From: Brevibacillus brevis
GTDB lineage: Bacteria > Bacillota > Bacilli > Brevibacillales > Brevibacillaceae
DNA: 64,000 bases
Direction: 5' to 3'
Assembly (NCBI RefSeq): GCF_900637055.1
Contig: NZ_LR134338.1
Span: 6,535,501-6,599,500 of the forward strand
Of the stretch, positions 17,973 to 26,726 are shown in pieces (within the stretch, counting starts at the first letter, position 1; each line of letters starts with the position of its first letter). Position numbers and translations under genes: made by a program. The notes beneath the pieces were generated by a model. That model searched no databases. It saw only the letters and a list, made by a program, of their open reading frames with translations, and was not told where the DNA came from.

Positions 17973-17989
17973 GCCAATTATACCGGCCA

Positions 17990-19717
17990 TTACAGCTTGT
18001 TCAAAATTTCCTCTTTGATAAAGGCTCTGACCTCTTCGCCGCTCTCCAGAGTGAGGACGTGTTGTGCTGTTTCCTGTAGCGACTTGTAATCCAGCTTTCT
18101 CAGCAAATGGCGGGCACGGAGAACGGAAGTGGCACTCATGCTGAATTCATCCAGTCCCAACCCGAGCAGAATCGGGATCGCCAATTCCTCTCCGGCCATT
18201 TCTCCGCACATGCCGACCCATTTGCCTTCTTGATGGGCCGCTTTGATTACCTGATTCACCAGCCGTAAAATGGCGGGATGGTACGGATCGTACAAGTAGG
18301 CGACCTGCTCGTTCATTCTGTCCGCTGCCATCACATATTGAATCAAATCGTTGGTCCCGATGCTGAAGAAATCGGCTTCCTTGGCGAGCTGGTCTGCGAT
18401 CATCGCGGCAGCTGGCACCTCGATCATGATTCCTACTTCCAAATGATCGTTAAACAAAATGCTTTGGTTGCGCAGCTCTGCCTTCACTTCTTCCAGGATC
18501 TGGTTCGCTCGACGCAGCTCGGCTATAGTGGCGATCATTGGATACATGATCTTGATATTGCCGTATATACTTGCTCGGAGCAAAGCGCGTAACTGCGTCT
18601 TAAACAGTTCCACGCGGTCCAGGCACAGCCGGATGGCTCGATAGCCTAGAAACGGATTTAATTCTTTCGGCAGATCGAGGTAGGAAAGCTCCTTGTCCCC
18701 GCCGATGTCCAATGTTCGAATGACAACTGGTCGCCCCTTGCCCATGGTCTCTGCAACCGCTTTGTAAGCCGCAAACTGCTCTTCTTCCGTGGGGAACTGC
18801 TCCCGCCCCATATAGAGAAATTCGGTACGAAACAGTCCGATCCCCTCGGCGCCGTTTTCAACGGCCTGCACGGCGTCCTGCGGATTCCCGATGTTGGCTG
18901 CCAATTCCACGCGGTGCCCATCAGCGGTAACACTTTCTTCATGAACCAGACGAGCCCAGTCCGCTTTTTGTTTCCAGTAGGCCTGCTGTTTGGCTTCATA
19001 GGCTGCGACGACAGCTTCGTCCGGTCGAATGTGTACCTCGCCTTCAAGGCCGTCGACAATGACCAGATCCCCAGTTTGCAGCTGCTCTGTAATGTCCGAC
19101 ATACCTACCACCGCCGGGATTTCCATGGTGCGTGCCATGATGGCGGAGTGAGACGTGCGGCCGCCTATATTCGTTGCAAATCCTTTTACCTTTTCCCTGT
19201 CCAACTGTGCCGTATCGGATGGCGTCAGATCGTGTACAACCAGTACCACCGGCTCTGCGAAATCCGCTGGCAACTGATCGTGTATGCCGAGCAGATTCTT
19301 CAGCAGACGCTGGCTGACATCGCGCAAATCCGCCGCCCGCTCCCGCATGTACTCGTCGTCCATGCTTTCAAAAACGGCGACAAAGCTGTCACGAACCTCC
19401 TCCAAAGCTGCTTCCGCATTCACTCTTTCGCTTTCCAGCTTCTCCTCAATGGCACCAATAAACTCCGGGTCCTGCAAAAAAAGCTGGTGGGCTTCAAAGA
19501 TTCTCGCTTCTTCTTCGCCTATCTCGTGGCGGACCTTCTTCTTGACCTGCTCGAGCTCTAGATCTGCCGCTCTCACACTTTCCCGAAATCGCGCAAGCTC
19601 TGCGGCCACCTCATCTTGGTCAAGGATGCGTCGTTCATACTGAACCATCTCTTCCTTTTGTACAACAGCTCGTCCGATCACGATTCCGGGAGCTGCAGCG
19701 ATCCCTTTTTGCAGCAT
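17990..19717 (-). CDS. ptsI: PTS Enzyme I (phosphoenolpyruvate-protein phosphotransferase)
   Basis: Cytosolic Enzyme I, 575 residues, full length. It takes phosphate from PEP onto His190 (motif GGRTSHSAIMAR) and passes it to HPr. The C-terminal PEP-binding barrel shows 'GIGLFRTEFLYM', 'FFSIGTNDLIQYVMAADR' and the catalytic Cys motif 'GMCGEMAG'. It is the last gene of the fruR-fruK-fruA-ptsH-ptsI run, 60 bp after ptsH. In B. subtilis ptsHI follow ptsG; linkage to the fructose operon suggests fructose is a main PTS sugar here, or that this is a dedicated copy. Confidence 0.95.
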   Translation of the reverse strand: MLQKGIAAAPGIVIGRAVVQKEEMVQYERRILDQDEVAAELARFRESVRAADLELEQVKKKVRHEIGEEEARIFEAHQLFLQDPEFIGAIEEKLESERVNAEAALEEVRDSFVAVFESMDDEYMRERAADLRDVSQRLLKNLLGIHDQLPADFAEPVVLVVHDLTPSDTAQLDREKVKGFATNIGGRTSHSAIMARTMEIPAVVGMSDITEQLQTGDLVIVDGLEGEVHIRPDEAVVAAYEAKQQAYWKQKADWARLVHEESVTADGHRVELAANIGNPQDAVQAVENGAEGIGLFRTEFLYMGREQFPTEEEQFAAYKAVAETMGKGRPVVIRTLDIGGDKELSYLDLPKELNPFLGYRAIRLCLDRVELFKTQLRALLRASIYGNIKIMYPMIATIAELRRANQILEEVKAELRNQSILFNDHLEVGIMIEVPAAAMIADQLAKEADFFSIGTNDLIQYVMAADRMNEQVAYLYDPYHPAILRLVNQVIKAAHQEGKWVGMCGEMAGEELAIPILLGLGLDEFSMSATSVLRARHLLRKLDYKSLQETAQHVLTLESGEEVRAFIKEEILNKL

Positions 19718-19734
19718 TACAATCGCTCCTTATC

Positions 19735-19770
19735 GAAGCCGCCCCCCTGGGGTCAAGAGGGGGGGCTTCC
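19735..19770 (-). promoter_or_regulatory. GC-rich hairpin between ptsH and ptsI
   Basis: GAAGCCCCCC / GGGGGGCGGCTTC can form a stable stem in the short ptsH-ptsI gap, ending 9 bases before the AAGGAG ribosome site of ptsI. There is no T-run, so it is not a full terminator. It may stabilise the upstream mRNA or lower ptsI expression relative to ptsH. Confidence 0.5.
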
Positions 19771-19777
19771 TGTCATG

Positions 19778-20038
19778 TTACCCGTGAACCGACTCGAGCA
19801 ATTTGCCAAGCTCCTCCATTGCTTGCTCCGCCTGTTCACCAGTGATCTCAAGGGTGATTTGCTCTCCCATCTTCGCACCCAGTGTCATCAAGCCCATGAT
19901 GCTTTTGCCATTGATCTTTTTCGTGCCCTTGATCACGTTTACCACGCAAGGAAACGAAGTAGCCTTTTGCACGAATAATGTTGCCGGACGGGCGTGCAGT
20001 CCAGTCGGATTTTGAATGGTGAAAGTATTGGTCAACAT
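19778..20038 (-). CDS. ptsH: HPr phosphocarrier protein
   Basis: 86-residue HPr. His15 (GLHARPA) is the residue phosphorylated by Enzyme I. Ser46 (KSIMG) is present, so HPrK/P-dependent phosphorylation and CcpA-mediated catabolite repression are possible, which distinguishes it from Crh (no His15) and from FPr-type HPr domains. It sits between fruA (17 bp) and ptsI. Confidence 0.95.
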   Translation of the reverse strand: MLTNTFTIQNPTGLHARPATLFVQKATSFPCVVNVIKGTKKINGKSIMGLMTLGAKMGEQITLEITGEQAEQAMEELGKLLESVHG

Positions 20039-20054
20039 CTGGTTCCAGCTCCTT

Positions 20055-21995
20055 TTACTCTACCGCGTCTTTTTTCAGTATTTTTAGCATGAGTGCCGTA
20101 ACTATTGTTCCGGCAAGAATGGAAACAAGGTAAAGCGGCCAGTTGCCGATTACCGGCAAAACGAATATTCCGCCATGAGGGGCAGGCAATGTGCATCCAA
20201 ACAGCATCGATAACCCGCCGGCTACGGCAGAGCCAACTACGAGCGAAGGAATGACGCGTGTCGGATCAGCCGCGGCAAACGGGATCGCGCCCTCCGTAAT
20301 GAAGGTTGCCCCCAGGACATAAGCCGTTTTGCCCGCCTGCTGCTCTTCCATGGTAAATTTCTTCTTGAACAGCGTAGTCGCCAAAGCGATTCCGAGCGGC
20401 GGAGTCATCCCGGCAGCCATAATCGCTGCGTGAGGGGTGAAGTTGCCCTCGGCAATCATTGCAATTCCAAACGTAAAGGCTGCTTTGTTGACAGGGCCAC
20501 CCATATCAAAGGCCATCATTGCACCCAAGATCACACCTAGGATAACGGCGTTACCAGTGCCCATGTTTTTCAGCCAGTCACCCAGCGCCACATTGGCCGC
20601 GGCAACCGGTTCTGATACGACGTACACCATGACAAAGCCTGTAAGCAAAATTCCAAGCAGCGGATACAGCAGCATCGGCTTGATGCCTTCTAACGATTCC
20701 GGCAGTCCGGCCAACAATTTTTTCAATCCGACCACGATATACCCGGCCAGGAACCCTGCGATAATTCCTCCGAGGAAGCCGGAGCCGGATGTAGCCGCGA
20801 GCAAGCCCCCCACCATACCCGGAGCAAAACCAGGGCGATCAGCGATGCTCTTGGCGATAAACCCGGCCAGTACCGGAATCATCAGCTGGAACGCTGTTCC
20901 TCCGCCGATGTCCATCAGAACTTTGGCCAGCGGATGGAATGACGGATCGTTTGGATCAACTGCCTTGATCCCAAACATAAAGCTCAGCGCAATGATAATC
21001 CCGCCGCCAACGACAAACGGAAGCATGTTGGACACGCCATTCATCAGGTGCTTGTAAAAAGCGGGCTGCTTCGCCTTTTTCTCCGCCTTTGCTTCTTGAA
21101 TATGGTCCTGGTAGCTGGTCACGCCATTGCGGTAGACACTTCCCTTTTGCTCTACTGCTCGCTGAAGCAGTTCTTCGGTGTTGCGGATCCCTTCCGCAAC
21201 CGGCACTTCAATGACGATCTTGCCAGCAAAGCGCTCCATCTCCACCTGCTTGTCGGCAGCTACAATCACAGCCGTCGCTTCTTCAATATCCTGCAAAGAA
21301 AGCTTGTTTTTCACGCCTCCGGAACCGTTTGTCTCCACCTTGATGGCAATCCCCAGCTCGGCAGCCTTTTTCTTCAGCGCGTCGGCAGCCATGTACGTAT
21401 GGGCAATCCCGGTCGGGCAAGCGGTTACCGCGACTACTTTGGTCGGCTGCTTCTTTGAGTTCTCTACTCTCTCCTGTTGTTCTTCTTGCTCCTTGTCCTC
21501 TACAGCGCTTTCATCTTCGCCCTGGATTTCTTTTTCTTTGCGCGTGATAATATCCAGCACCTGTTCCTTCGTCTCGGCCCTCGTCAGCTCCTGACGAAAT
21601 GCTTCGTCCATGAGCATCTGGGAAAGCAGCGCCAGTGTTTCGAGATGGGCTTGATTGGCGTCCTCAGTAGCCGCAATCATGAAGAAAAGATGTGCTTTTT
21701 GGTTATCCAACGAGTCAAAATCAACGCCCTCTTTGGAAAAGCCGTATGCAATGCTGGGAGTTTTGACTGCTGCTGTCTTGGCATGCGGGATGGCAATTCC
21801 TTCTCCAATTCCGGTGGAGCCTTGTGCCTCACGCTTGAGAATGGCTTGCTTCATCTCTTCCCTGCTGTTGAGCCGTCCAGCTTCGTCCAATTTTTCAATC
21901 AACTCATCTAATACCGCTTCCTTGGAGGAAGCAGAGAGAGGGAATAGAATCGTGTCAGCTTTTAACAAATCGACAATGCGAATCTCGTTATTCAT
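20055..21995 (-). CDS. fruA: Fructose PTS transporter EIIABC
   Basis: Membrane permease of 646 residues that imports fructose and phosphorylates it at C1. Domain order IIA (1-150, phospho-His71 in GIAIPHAKT), linker rich in Glu/Gln, IIB (185-285, phospho-Cys193 in ACPTGIAHT), IIC (310-640, about nine membrane helices, 'PAPHGGIFVLPVIGNW'). The GIAHT motif is typical of fructose IIB. It is 16 bp downstream of fruK, in the order of the Bacillus fruRKA operon. Confidence 0.95.
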   Translation of the reverse strand: MNNEIRIVDLLKADTILFPLSASSKEAVLDELIEKLDEAGRLNSREEMKQAILKREAQGSTGIGEGIAIPHAKTAAVKTPSIAYGFSKEGVDFDSLDNQKAHLFFMIAATEDANQAHLETLALLSQMLMDEAFRQELTRAETKEQVLDIITRKEKEIQGEDESAVEDKEQEEQQERVENSKKQPTKVVAVTACPTGIAHTYMAADALKKKAAELGIAIKVETNGSGGVKNKLSLQDIEEATAVIVAADKQVEMERFAGKIVIEVPVAEGIRNTEELLQRAVEQKGSVYRNGVTSYQDHIQEAKAEKKAKQPAFYKHLMNGVSNMLPFVVGGGIIIALSFMFGIKAVDPNDPSFHPLAKVLMDIGGGTAFQLMIPVLAGFIAKSIADRPGFAPGMVGGLLAATSGSGFLGGIIAGFLAGYIVVGLKKLLAGLPESLEGIKPMLLYPLLGILLTGFVMVYVVSEPVAAANVALGDWLKNMGTGNAVILGVILGAMMAFDMGGPVNKAAFTFGIAMIAEGNFTPHAAIMAAGMTPPLGIALATTLFKKKFTMEEQQAGKTAYVLGATFITEGAIPFAAADPTRVIPSLVVGSAVAGGLSMLFGCTLPAPHGGIFVLPVIGNWPLYLVSILAGTIVTALMLKILKKDAVE

Positions 21996-22011
21996 CGTTG
22001 AACCCCCTTTA

Positions 22012-22923
22012 TCAAATGGCGGTTATTGTGATTTCCGGAAGAAATGCTTGTACCTTCTCATGTGTGCAGAACCCTTCCGACAGGGCAGTCGTGCTCCCCG
22101 CAGCTACAGCAAAACGAAACGCGGCTTCCGTATCCATTCCCTGCCTATAGCCATAAAGGAAACCGGCAACCATCGAGTCTCCGGCACCGATCGAATTGAC
22201 TGGTTTGCGCTGCGGAATCTGGGCGAGATAAGCCGCTTGCCGATTGACAAATACAGCACCCTGACCAGCCATCGACACGATGACGTTCTGTGCGCCCATT
22301 TGCAAAGACTTACGTGCCATATCGATCGCCTCTGCTGGTGTGGCAATCGTCACCCCAAACAGTTCCCCCAACTCATGATGATTGGGCTTGATGAGAAACG
22401 GCTCTTCCGACAAACCGGTTTCAAGCGCTTTCCCTTTTGCGTCGAGGAAGATACGGACGCCCTTGCCACGCAGCCGCTTCATGATCGTCTGGTACATATC
22501 GGACGGCAAGCTTTTTGGCACGCTTCCCGCGAGTACCAGATAATCGCCGCTCTGCAAGCTGTCGATCTGTTGCATCAGCCTTTGGAGCGCTTCATCCGGG
22601 ATGTCCGGTGAGACTCCGCTGATATCCGTTTCGGTCTGCGCCTTTATTTTTAAATTGATTCTGGAATCCTGTTCGATTTGGATCAAGTCATGAGAGATGC
22701 CGGCTTGCTCGATCTGCTGTTGAATAAACGCTCCCGTAAACCCACCGACAAACCCCAGCGCCGTGCTGTTTTCCCCGAGTATGCGGAGAACCTTTGATAC
22801 ATTTATGCCTTTTCCGCCTGCGACCTTCCATTCTTTTTGCGCCTGATGAATGGTTCCTTGCGACAGAGCAGTGATCCACAAGTGGTAATCAATCGATGGG
22901 TTCAGGGTTACTGTGTAAATCAT
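22012..22923 (-). CDS. fruK: 1-phosphofructokinase
   Basis: PfkB-family sugar kinase, 303 residues. Converts fructose-1-phosphate, the product of FruA, to fructose-1,6-bisphosphate. Marks are the N-terminal 'TVTLNPSIDYHLWI', 'GGKGINVSKVL' near residue 37, and the anion-hole motif 'GAGDSMVAGFLYG' near 250 with the catalytic Asp. Its start overlaps the end of fruR by 4 bp. Confidence 0.95.
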   Translation of the reverse strand: MIYTVTLNPSIDYHLWITALSQGTIHQAQKEWKVAGGKGINVSKVLRILGENSTALGFVGGFTGAFIQQQIEQAGISHDLIQIEQDSRINLKIKAQTETDISGVSPDIPDEALQRLMQQIDSLQSGDYLVLAGSVPKSLPSDMYQTIMKRLRGKGVRIFLDAKGKALETGLSEEPFLIKPNHHELGELFGVTIATPAEAIDMARKSLQMGAQNVIVSMAGQGAVFVNRQAAYLAQIPQRKPVNSIGAGDSMVAGFLYGYRQGMDTEAAFRFAVAAGSTTALSEGFCTHEKVQAFLPEITITAI

Positions 22924-23675
22924 GCTTTCACCACTTTAAGAGTTGATAATCTGCCGTAAACTTGTTGTTCCTCTTGGCTCAAACCGTCATCCGTGATTAC
23001 CGTGATGCCTTGCAGGTCTCCCACTTTGGCAAAGGTGACCCTGGAAAACTTGTCAGAGTCGGACAAGACAAATCGCTCGTCAGAAAACTGCAAGGCCAGC
23101 TGCTTGACGTATGCCTCATCCGGGTCAGGTGTGGTCAGACCGTGATGCTGGTCAATGCCGTTGATCCCGAGAAAGCATTTGTCGAATCGGTATTGACTGA
23201 GCGCAGTGATCGCATCACGCCCCACCATCGACAGTGTAGCCGCTTTCAATTCTCCGCCCAGCAGGATCGTCCTGATGTTTCGCTTGATAAGCTGAAGGGC
23301 AATGTCCACCCCGTTTGTAACAACCATGATGTTGTCGTAAGGTAAATAGGGCAGCATCTGATACGTCGTGGTTCCCGCATCGATGAAAATCGAGTCGTGT
23401 GGTTTTATCAAGCTGGCGGCATATTTGGCGATCGCCAGTTTCTCCCGTTCATGTTTGACCGATTTTTCCAGAATCGTCGGCTCTTCGATTTTGCTCTGCA
23501 GCACAGACGCCCCGCCGTGCACGCGTTTAAGCAAGCGCTGTTCTTCCAATTCGCTTAAATCTCGCCGGATTGTCGATTCCGATGCCCCAGTCGCTTCCAC
23601 AAGCTCATGAATGCGCACAATATCTTTTTCTTTCACTAAAGTTACTATCAGTTGATGACGTTCAGGGGTTAGCAT
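22920..23675 (-). CDS. fruR: DeoR/GlpR-family repressor of the fructose operon
   Basis: Regulator of 251 residues with an N-terminal DeoR winged helix ('ASESTIRRDLSELEEQRLLKRVHGG') and a C-terminal sugar-phosphate sensor domain. I start it at the ATG at 23675, which has GGGAGG seven bases upstream and gives the standard MLTPERHQ beginning. An in-frame upstream codon at 23744 lies inside the promoter. It probably senses fructose-1-phosphate and represses its own operon through the TGATTG-type repeats upstream. Confidence 0.92.
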   Translation of the reverse strand: MLTPERHQLIVTLVKEKDIVRIHELVEATGASESTIRRDLSELEEQRLLKRVHGGASVLQSKIEEPTILEKSVKHEREKLAIAKYAASLIKPHDSIFIDAGTTTYQMLPYLPYDNIMVVTNGVDIALQLIKRNIRTILLGGELKAATLSMVGRDAITALSQYRFDKCFLGINGIDQHHGLTTPDPDEAYVKQLALQFSDERFVLSDSDKFSRVTFAKVGDLQGITVITDDGLSQEEQQVYGRLSTLKVVKA

Positions 23676-23705
23676 CGTATCCTCCCTTCTCCTAGTTGCA
23701 CCAGG

Positions 23706-23768
23706 ATTGATTTTGATTATACATCCAAATTCAATCAAAAACAATCATTAATAGTCATAATCAATCAG
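23706..23768 (-). promoter_or_regulatory. fru operon promoter with TGATTG-type operator repeats
   Basis: On the minus strand TTGTTT (23744-23739), 17 bp, TATAAT (23721-23716) makes a good sigma-A promoter. TGATTG/TGATT recurs four times in direct orientation across and upstream of it, at irregular spacing. DeoR-family repressors commonly bind such repeats; assignment to FruR is inference. Confidence 0.6.
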
Positions 23769-23793
23769 GGATCGTTCACTCCTTTAACAGACA

Positions 23794-23821
23794 AAGCCAC
23801 CCCAAATCATCGGAGTGGCTT
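23794..23821 (-). terminator. Rho-independent terminator (siderophore-binding protein gene)
   Basis: AAGCCACTCC / GGGGTGGCTT stem with 8-nt loop and T-rich tail reading leftward, 50 bp after the stop at 23872. Confidence 0.8.
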
Positions 23822-23871
23822 CCATATGAATCTAGCATGAATTTAGCTTGCCGAATGAACGCGGCCCTGAC

Positions 23872-24837
23872 TTACTCTGCTTTCATTTTTTCAAGGACAA
23901 GCTCTATCGATTTCTCCTTGATGTGGGGGAAATCACTGATGATCCAGTGAGGAACGACATATACCTGATTGTTTTTGACTGCTTTTAACTGCTGCCATAA
24001 AGCGCTGTTAGTCAACTCTTGAAATCTCTTATCGGATTCTTTGTCTGGACCCTTAGCTGGATTTCCGACCTGAATGAAAATATGATCTGGATTCAGCTCC
24101 GGCAATTTTTCCATAGAAATAACTTCAAATTTTTTCATAGCTTCAACTTGCGGGAGCGGCTTCAATCCCAAATCGCGGGCAATCGTCGCGCCAAACAATT
24201 GATTCGGGCCGTGAACCCGATATTCTTTTGCCATGACCCGCATGTAGAGCACCGTTTCATCTTTGCCAACCTTTTTTGCCAGCTTTTTCTTGGCTTCCTC
24301 GGCTTTTTGATCGTAGCGGGCCAACCATTCGTCGGCTTCCTCTTCCTTGCCAAGCATGCTTGCTAATTCACGGAAAGCAAGCCGCCAATCATCTTGGTCT
24401 TTTAAAATGATTGTGGGAGCTATTTTCGATGTGTCGTCATAAATTTTAGCATGGACTTCTCTACCTATGATCAAATCAGGTTCTGCCTCCAGAATCGCTT
24501 CCAGATTCGGGTCATCTCCCAAATTTTTCACGCCTTCAAACGAGTTCCCCTCCATGTATTCCAGGTTCGTTTCTCCCTGGTAGGATGTCATGGCATAGGG
24601 CTTGATGCCAAGAGCGTAAAGAGAGTCAGCCAGCCGATAATCAAGCACTGCTATTTTCTTCGGCTCCCCTTTTATGGTCGTTTTACCGGAATAGTGTTCA
24701 ATGACCCGCTGTGCGGATGATTGATTGTCACCGGCAGTAGACATTTGTTCCTGGCTAGCACCGCAGCCAGTGAGGAACAAGCAGCTTGCCAGAATGAAAG
24801 AAAGTGCTGCGAACAAATAAGTGCTATTCTTTTTCAT
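23872..24837 (-). CDS. Iron-siderophore ABC transporter substrate-binding lipoprotein
   Basis: Surface lipoprotein of 321 residues. Signal peptide with lipobox LTGC (Cys25) then a FecB/BtuF-like two-lobe binding fold: 'KIAVLDYRLADSLYALGIKPYAMT', 'NLEAILEAEPDLIIG' and 'NNQVYVVPHWIISDF'. It would capture ferric siderophores for an ABC importer encoded elsewhere, since no permease or ATPase is adjacent. A near-perfect Fur box lies 37 bp upstream, so iron starvation should induce it. Single-gene transcript with its own terminator. Confidence 0.92.
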   Translation of the reverse strand: MKKNSTYLFAALSFILASCLFLTGCGASQEQMSTAGDNQSSAQRVIEHYSGKTTIKGEPKKIAVLDYRLADSLYALGIKPYAMTSYQGETNLEYMEGNSFEGVKNLGDDPNLEAILEAEPDLIIGREVHAKIYDDTSKIAPTIILKDQDDWRLAFRELASMLGKEEEADEWLARYDQKAEEAKKKLAKKVGKDETVLYMRVMAKEYRVHGPNQLFGATIARDLGLKPLPQVEAMKKFEVISMEKLPELNPDHIFIQVGNPAKGPDKESDKRFQELTNSALWQQLKAVKNNQVYVVPHWIISDFPHIKEKSIELVLEKMKAE

Positions 24838-24873
24838 AAATAAGTGTCTCCCATTCCTATCCTCTTGTTATTT

Positions 24874-24892
24874 GCTAATGATAATCATTTTC
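24874..24892 (-). promoter_or_regulatory. Fur box
   Basis: GCTAATGATAATCATTTTC agrees with the classical 19-bp Fur consensus at 17 positions. It lies directly upstream of the siderophore-binding lipoprotein gene. Confidence 0.85.
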
Positions 24893-25092
24893 AGTATATC
24901 GTAGTATAGTATATTTATTTTCTTTTATTTTTTCAAGCTTTCCATCCTTCGCTCTGCTTTCCCGTCCAGTTTTGTCCTTTTTGCAGCTATAAAAAGAACC
25001 TCCAATCCAAAAACGGTGAAGTCCCCCTGTCAAGTAGACAGTGAAAAAACAAAAAGCTTAGACACCAATCTGAACTTAGGTTGGTGTCTTCT

Positions 25093-25950
25093 TTATGCCA
25101 CAGAACTTTGTAGATATTGCCTATATTCTAGGGGCGTCATACGATTTAGCCTTTTCTGGTACTCTCTTCGTATGTATTGAATTTATGGAGATAGTACATC
25201 TCTGATTTTAACATTCCCCAGAATGATTCCATTGGACCATTGTCGATGCACCTAGCTACCCTCGACATGCTCTGAGTCATTCCTGTATCATCTAGTTTCT
25301 TCTTGAACATTTTGTTCGTGTATTGAAATCCTCGATCACTGTGAAAGATGAGTTTCGCATTAGGATATGCCCGATTGGCAATGTTAAACGTTCTAAACAC
25401 AAGCTCGTTGTTGTTGGAGTGCCCGATCACAAAAGAAACAATACTTTTATCCGACAAGTCCAGAATTGCGCTCAAATAAGCCTTGCTTTGAAGGCCGTAC
25501 TTCACTTTCGTTACGTCTGTGAGCCACTTTGTACCGAATTCCACGGATTTGAAATCCCTGTTCAAGACATTTTCTGCCGTGATTTCAGGTGTTGTCGGAA
25601 TGTAATTCTTTTTTTTACGGCATACGGATTTCAATTCTAAAATACCCATGAGTCTGTATACACGTTTATGGTTGATAGAAAGATGGAACTGTCGATTCAG
25701 TTTTATGGTCATCTGGCGATAACCAAGAATACCATTTTTTTCTTCCTAGGCACGCTTAATCATAGGCAGCAACACTTTGTTGAATTTCTCATTTTTACTT
25801 TCTTTTCTATTTCGCCACTTATAATACGAGGAACGCGGAATTCCTGCGATTTCACAAAGCTGGCTAATGGAATATGATTTACTGTCGTACAGATCACGAA
25901 TGGCAAGATCGGACTTGGTTTATTGTCGCCACCTTTGAATTTCGTCTAGC
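25093..25950 (-). pseudogene. IS3-family transposase orfB, broken
   Basis: The integrase-core part reads 'FGTKWLTDVTKVKYG' (first Asp of DDE), 'IFHSDRGFQYTN' (second Asp) and 'DNGPMESFWGMLKSE' (Glu). Defects: an in-frame TAG after MIKRA (about 25746), and a loss of roughly 40 bp with frame change after HKFNTYEE, so the tail YQKRLNRMTPLEYRQYL is out of frame. The N-terminal HTH part (SISQLCEIAGIPRSSYYKW) overlaps the end of orfA. An A6G slippery site in orfA (near 25945) fits the programmed -1 frameshift of this family. Confidence 0.85.
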
Positions 25951-26604
25951 TTTTTTAGAAAATCGATCTCCATTTGCTTTCTGCTATTCTCACCTTGAAG
26001 CAGTGTATTTTGGGCTCGTAGGTTCTCAAGCTCAGACATCTCGTTTTCAGATTTTCGTTTCCCACGTTTGTCCTGGAGCGCATCTACGCCAAATTTGATG
26101 TATTTATTTGTCCATGAGTAAACCTGCTGATAGGACACCTGAAATTCCTTTGCTGTTTGGGCATGATTTTGCTGATGTTCTAAGCAAAATTTCACAATTT
26201 TGATTCTTTCTTCGAAAGTAGTCGCTCGTCCTTTTGTCATGATTGGTGTTCCTCCTGTTTCGGAATATTTCAACTTTTCATGACCATTATACTTTAGAAT
26301 CCAATTACGCAGTTGGCGCGGGTTGATTTATGCCATATCGCTTACATATCTCCATATGAGAAGGACCGCCAACTAGATAATCCTCGACAGCAGATTTCTT
26401 CAGTTCTGCGGAATAAGTTCTATTCTTAGAAGTACTGAGCAGCCCATTTGGGCCTAATGATTGATAGGTTTGAAGCCATTGTTTCATGGACGGAAAGGTA
26501 ACATCTAGTACACTTGCTAAATGATTTAGAGAATCTTCCCCGCGAAGATATTTTTCGATAACTGCAACCTTTTCTGGTCCAGCTATTTTTGCTTTATGGG
26601 ACAT
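25920..26604 (-). pseudogene. IS3-family transposase orfA, frameshifted
   Basis: Two HTH modules in different frames. The first (26604-26305) starts MSHKAKIAGPEKVAVIEKY and breaks after KRYGINQ. The second frame resumes with RQLRNWILKYNGHEKL and continues through TFEERIKIVKFCLEH and the leucine-rich dimerisation helix (SELENLRAQNTLLQGEN) to 25920. The intact homologue is one protein of about 170 residues or more, so one base was gained or two lost near 26325. Confidence 0.85.
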
Positions 26605-26607
26605 AAA

Positions 26608-26669
26608 AAATGCTCCCCTTCAGGTAGACGGTTTTATTATTTCAACTGTCTACCTGAAGGGGAGCATTT
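26608..26669. repeat. Perfect 22-bp inverted repeat at the IS end
   Basis: AAATGCTCCCCTTCAGGTAGAC (26608-26629) is exactly inverted at 26648-26669, with an 18-nt loop. The outer arm is the terminal repeat of the IS; the inner arm is a copy turned inward and ends right at the orfA start codon. In RNA it would hide or precede the orfA start, and may block outside transcription from entering the transposase gene. Confidence 0.85.
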
Positions 26670-26726
26670 CACGGTTCAAAGGTTCAATATTAATTTAAAT
26701 AAGTATCGTTTACTGGTTATTTGCAG

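Larger units (their letters stand above)
25017..26671 (-). mobile_element. Decayed IS3-family (IS150-group) insertion sequence
   Basis: About 1655 bp, bounded by imperfect terminal inverted repeats beginning TGAAGTCCCC at the left and ending AGCATTTCA at the right, sharing ACTGTCTAC inside. Flanked by a 3-bp direct repeat CGG (25014-25016 and 26672-26674), the expected target duplication size. It carries orfA and orfB of the IS150 group, both broken. Removing it rejoins a terminator-like sequence (see findings). It cannot move by itself. Confidence 0.85.
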
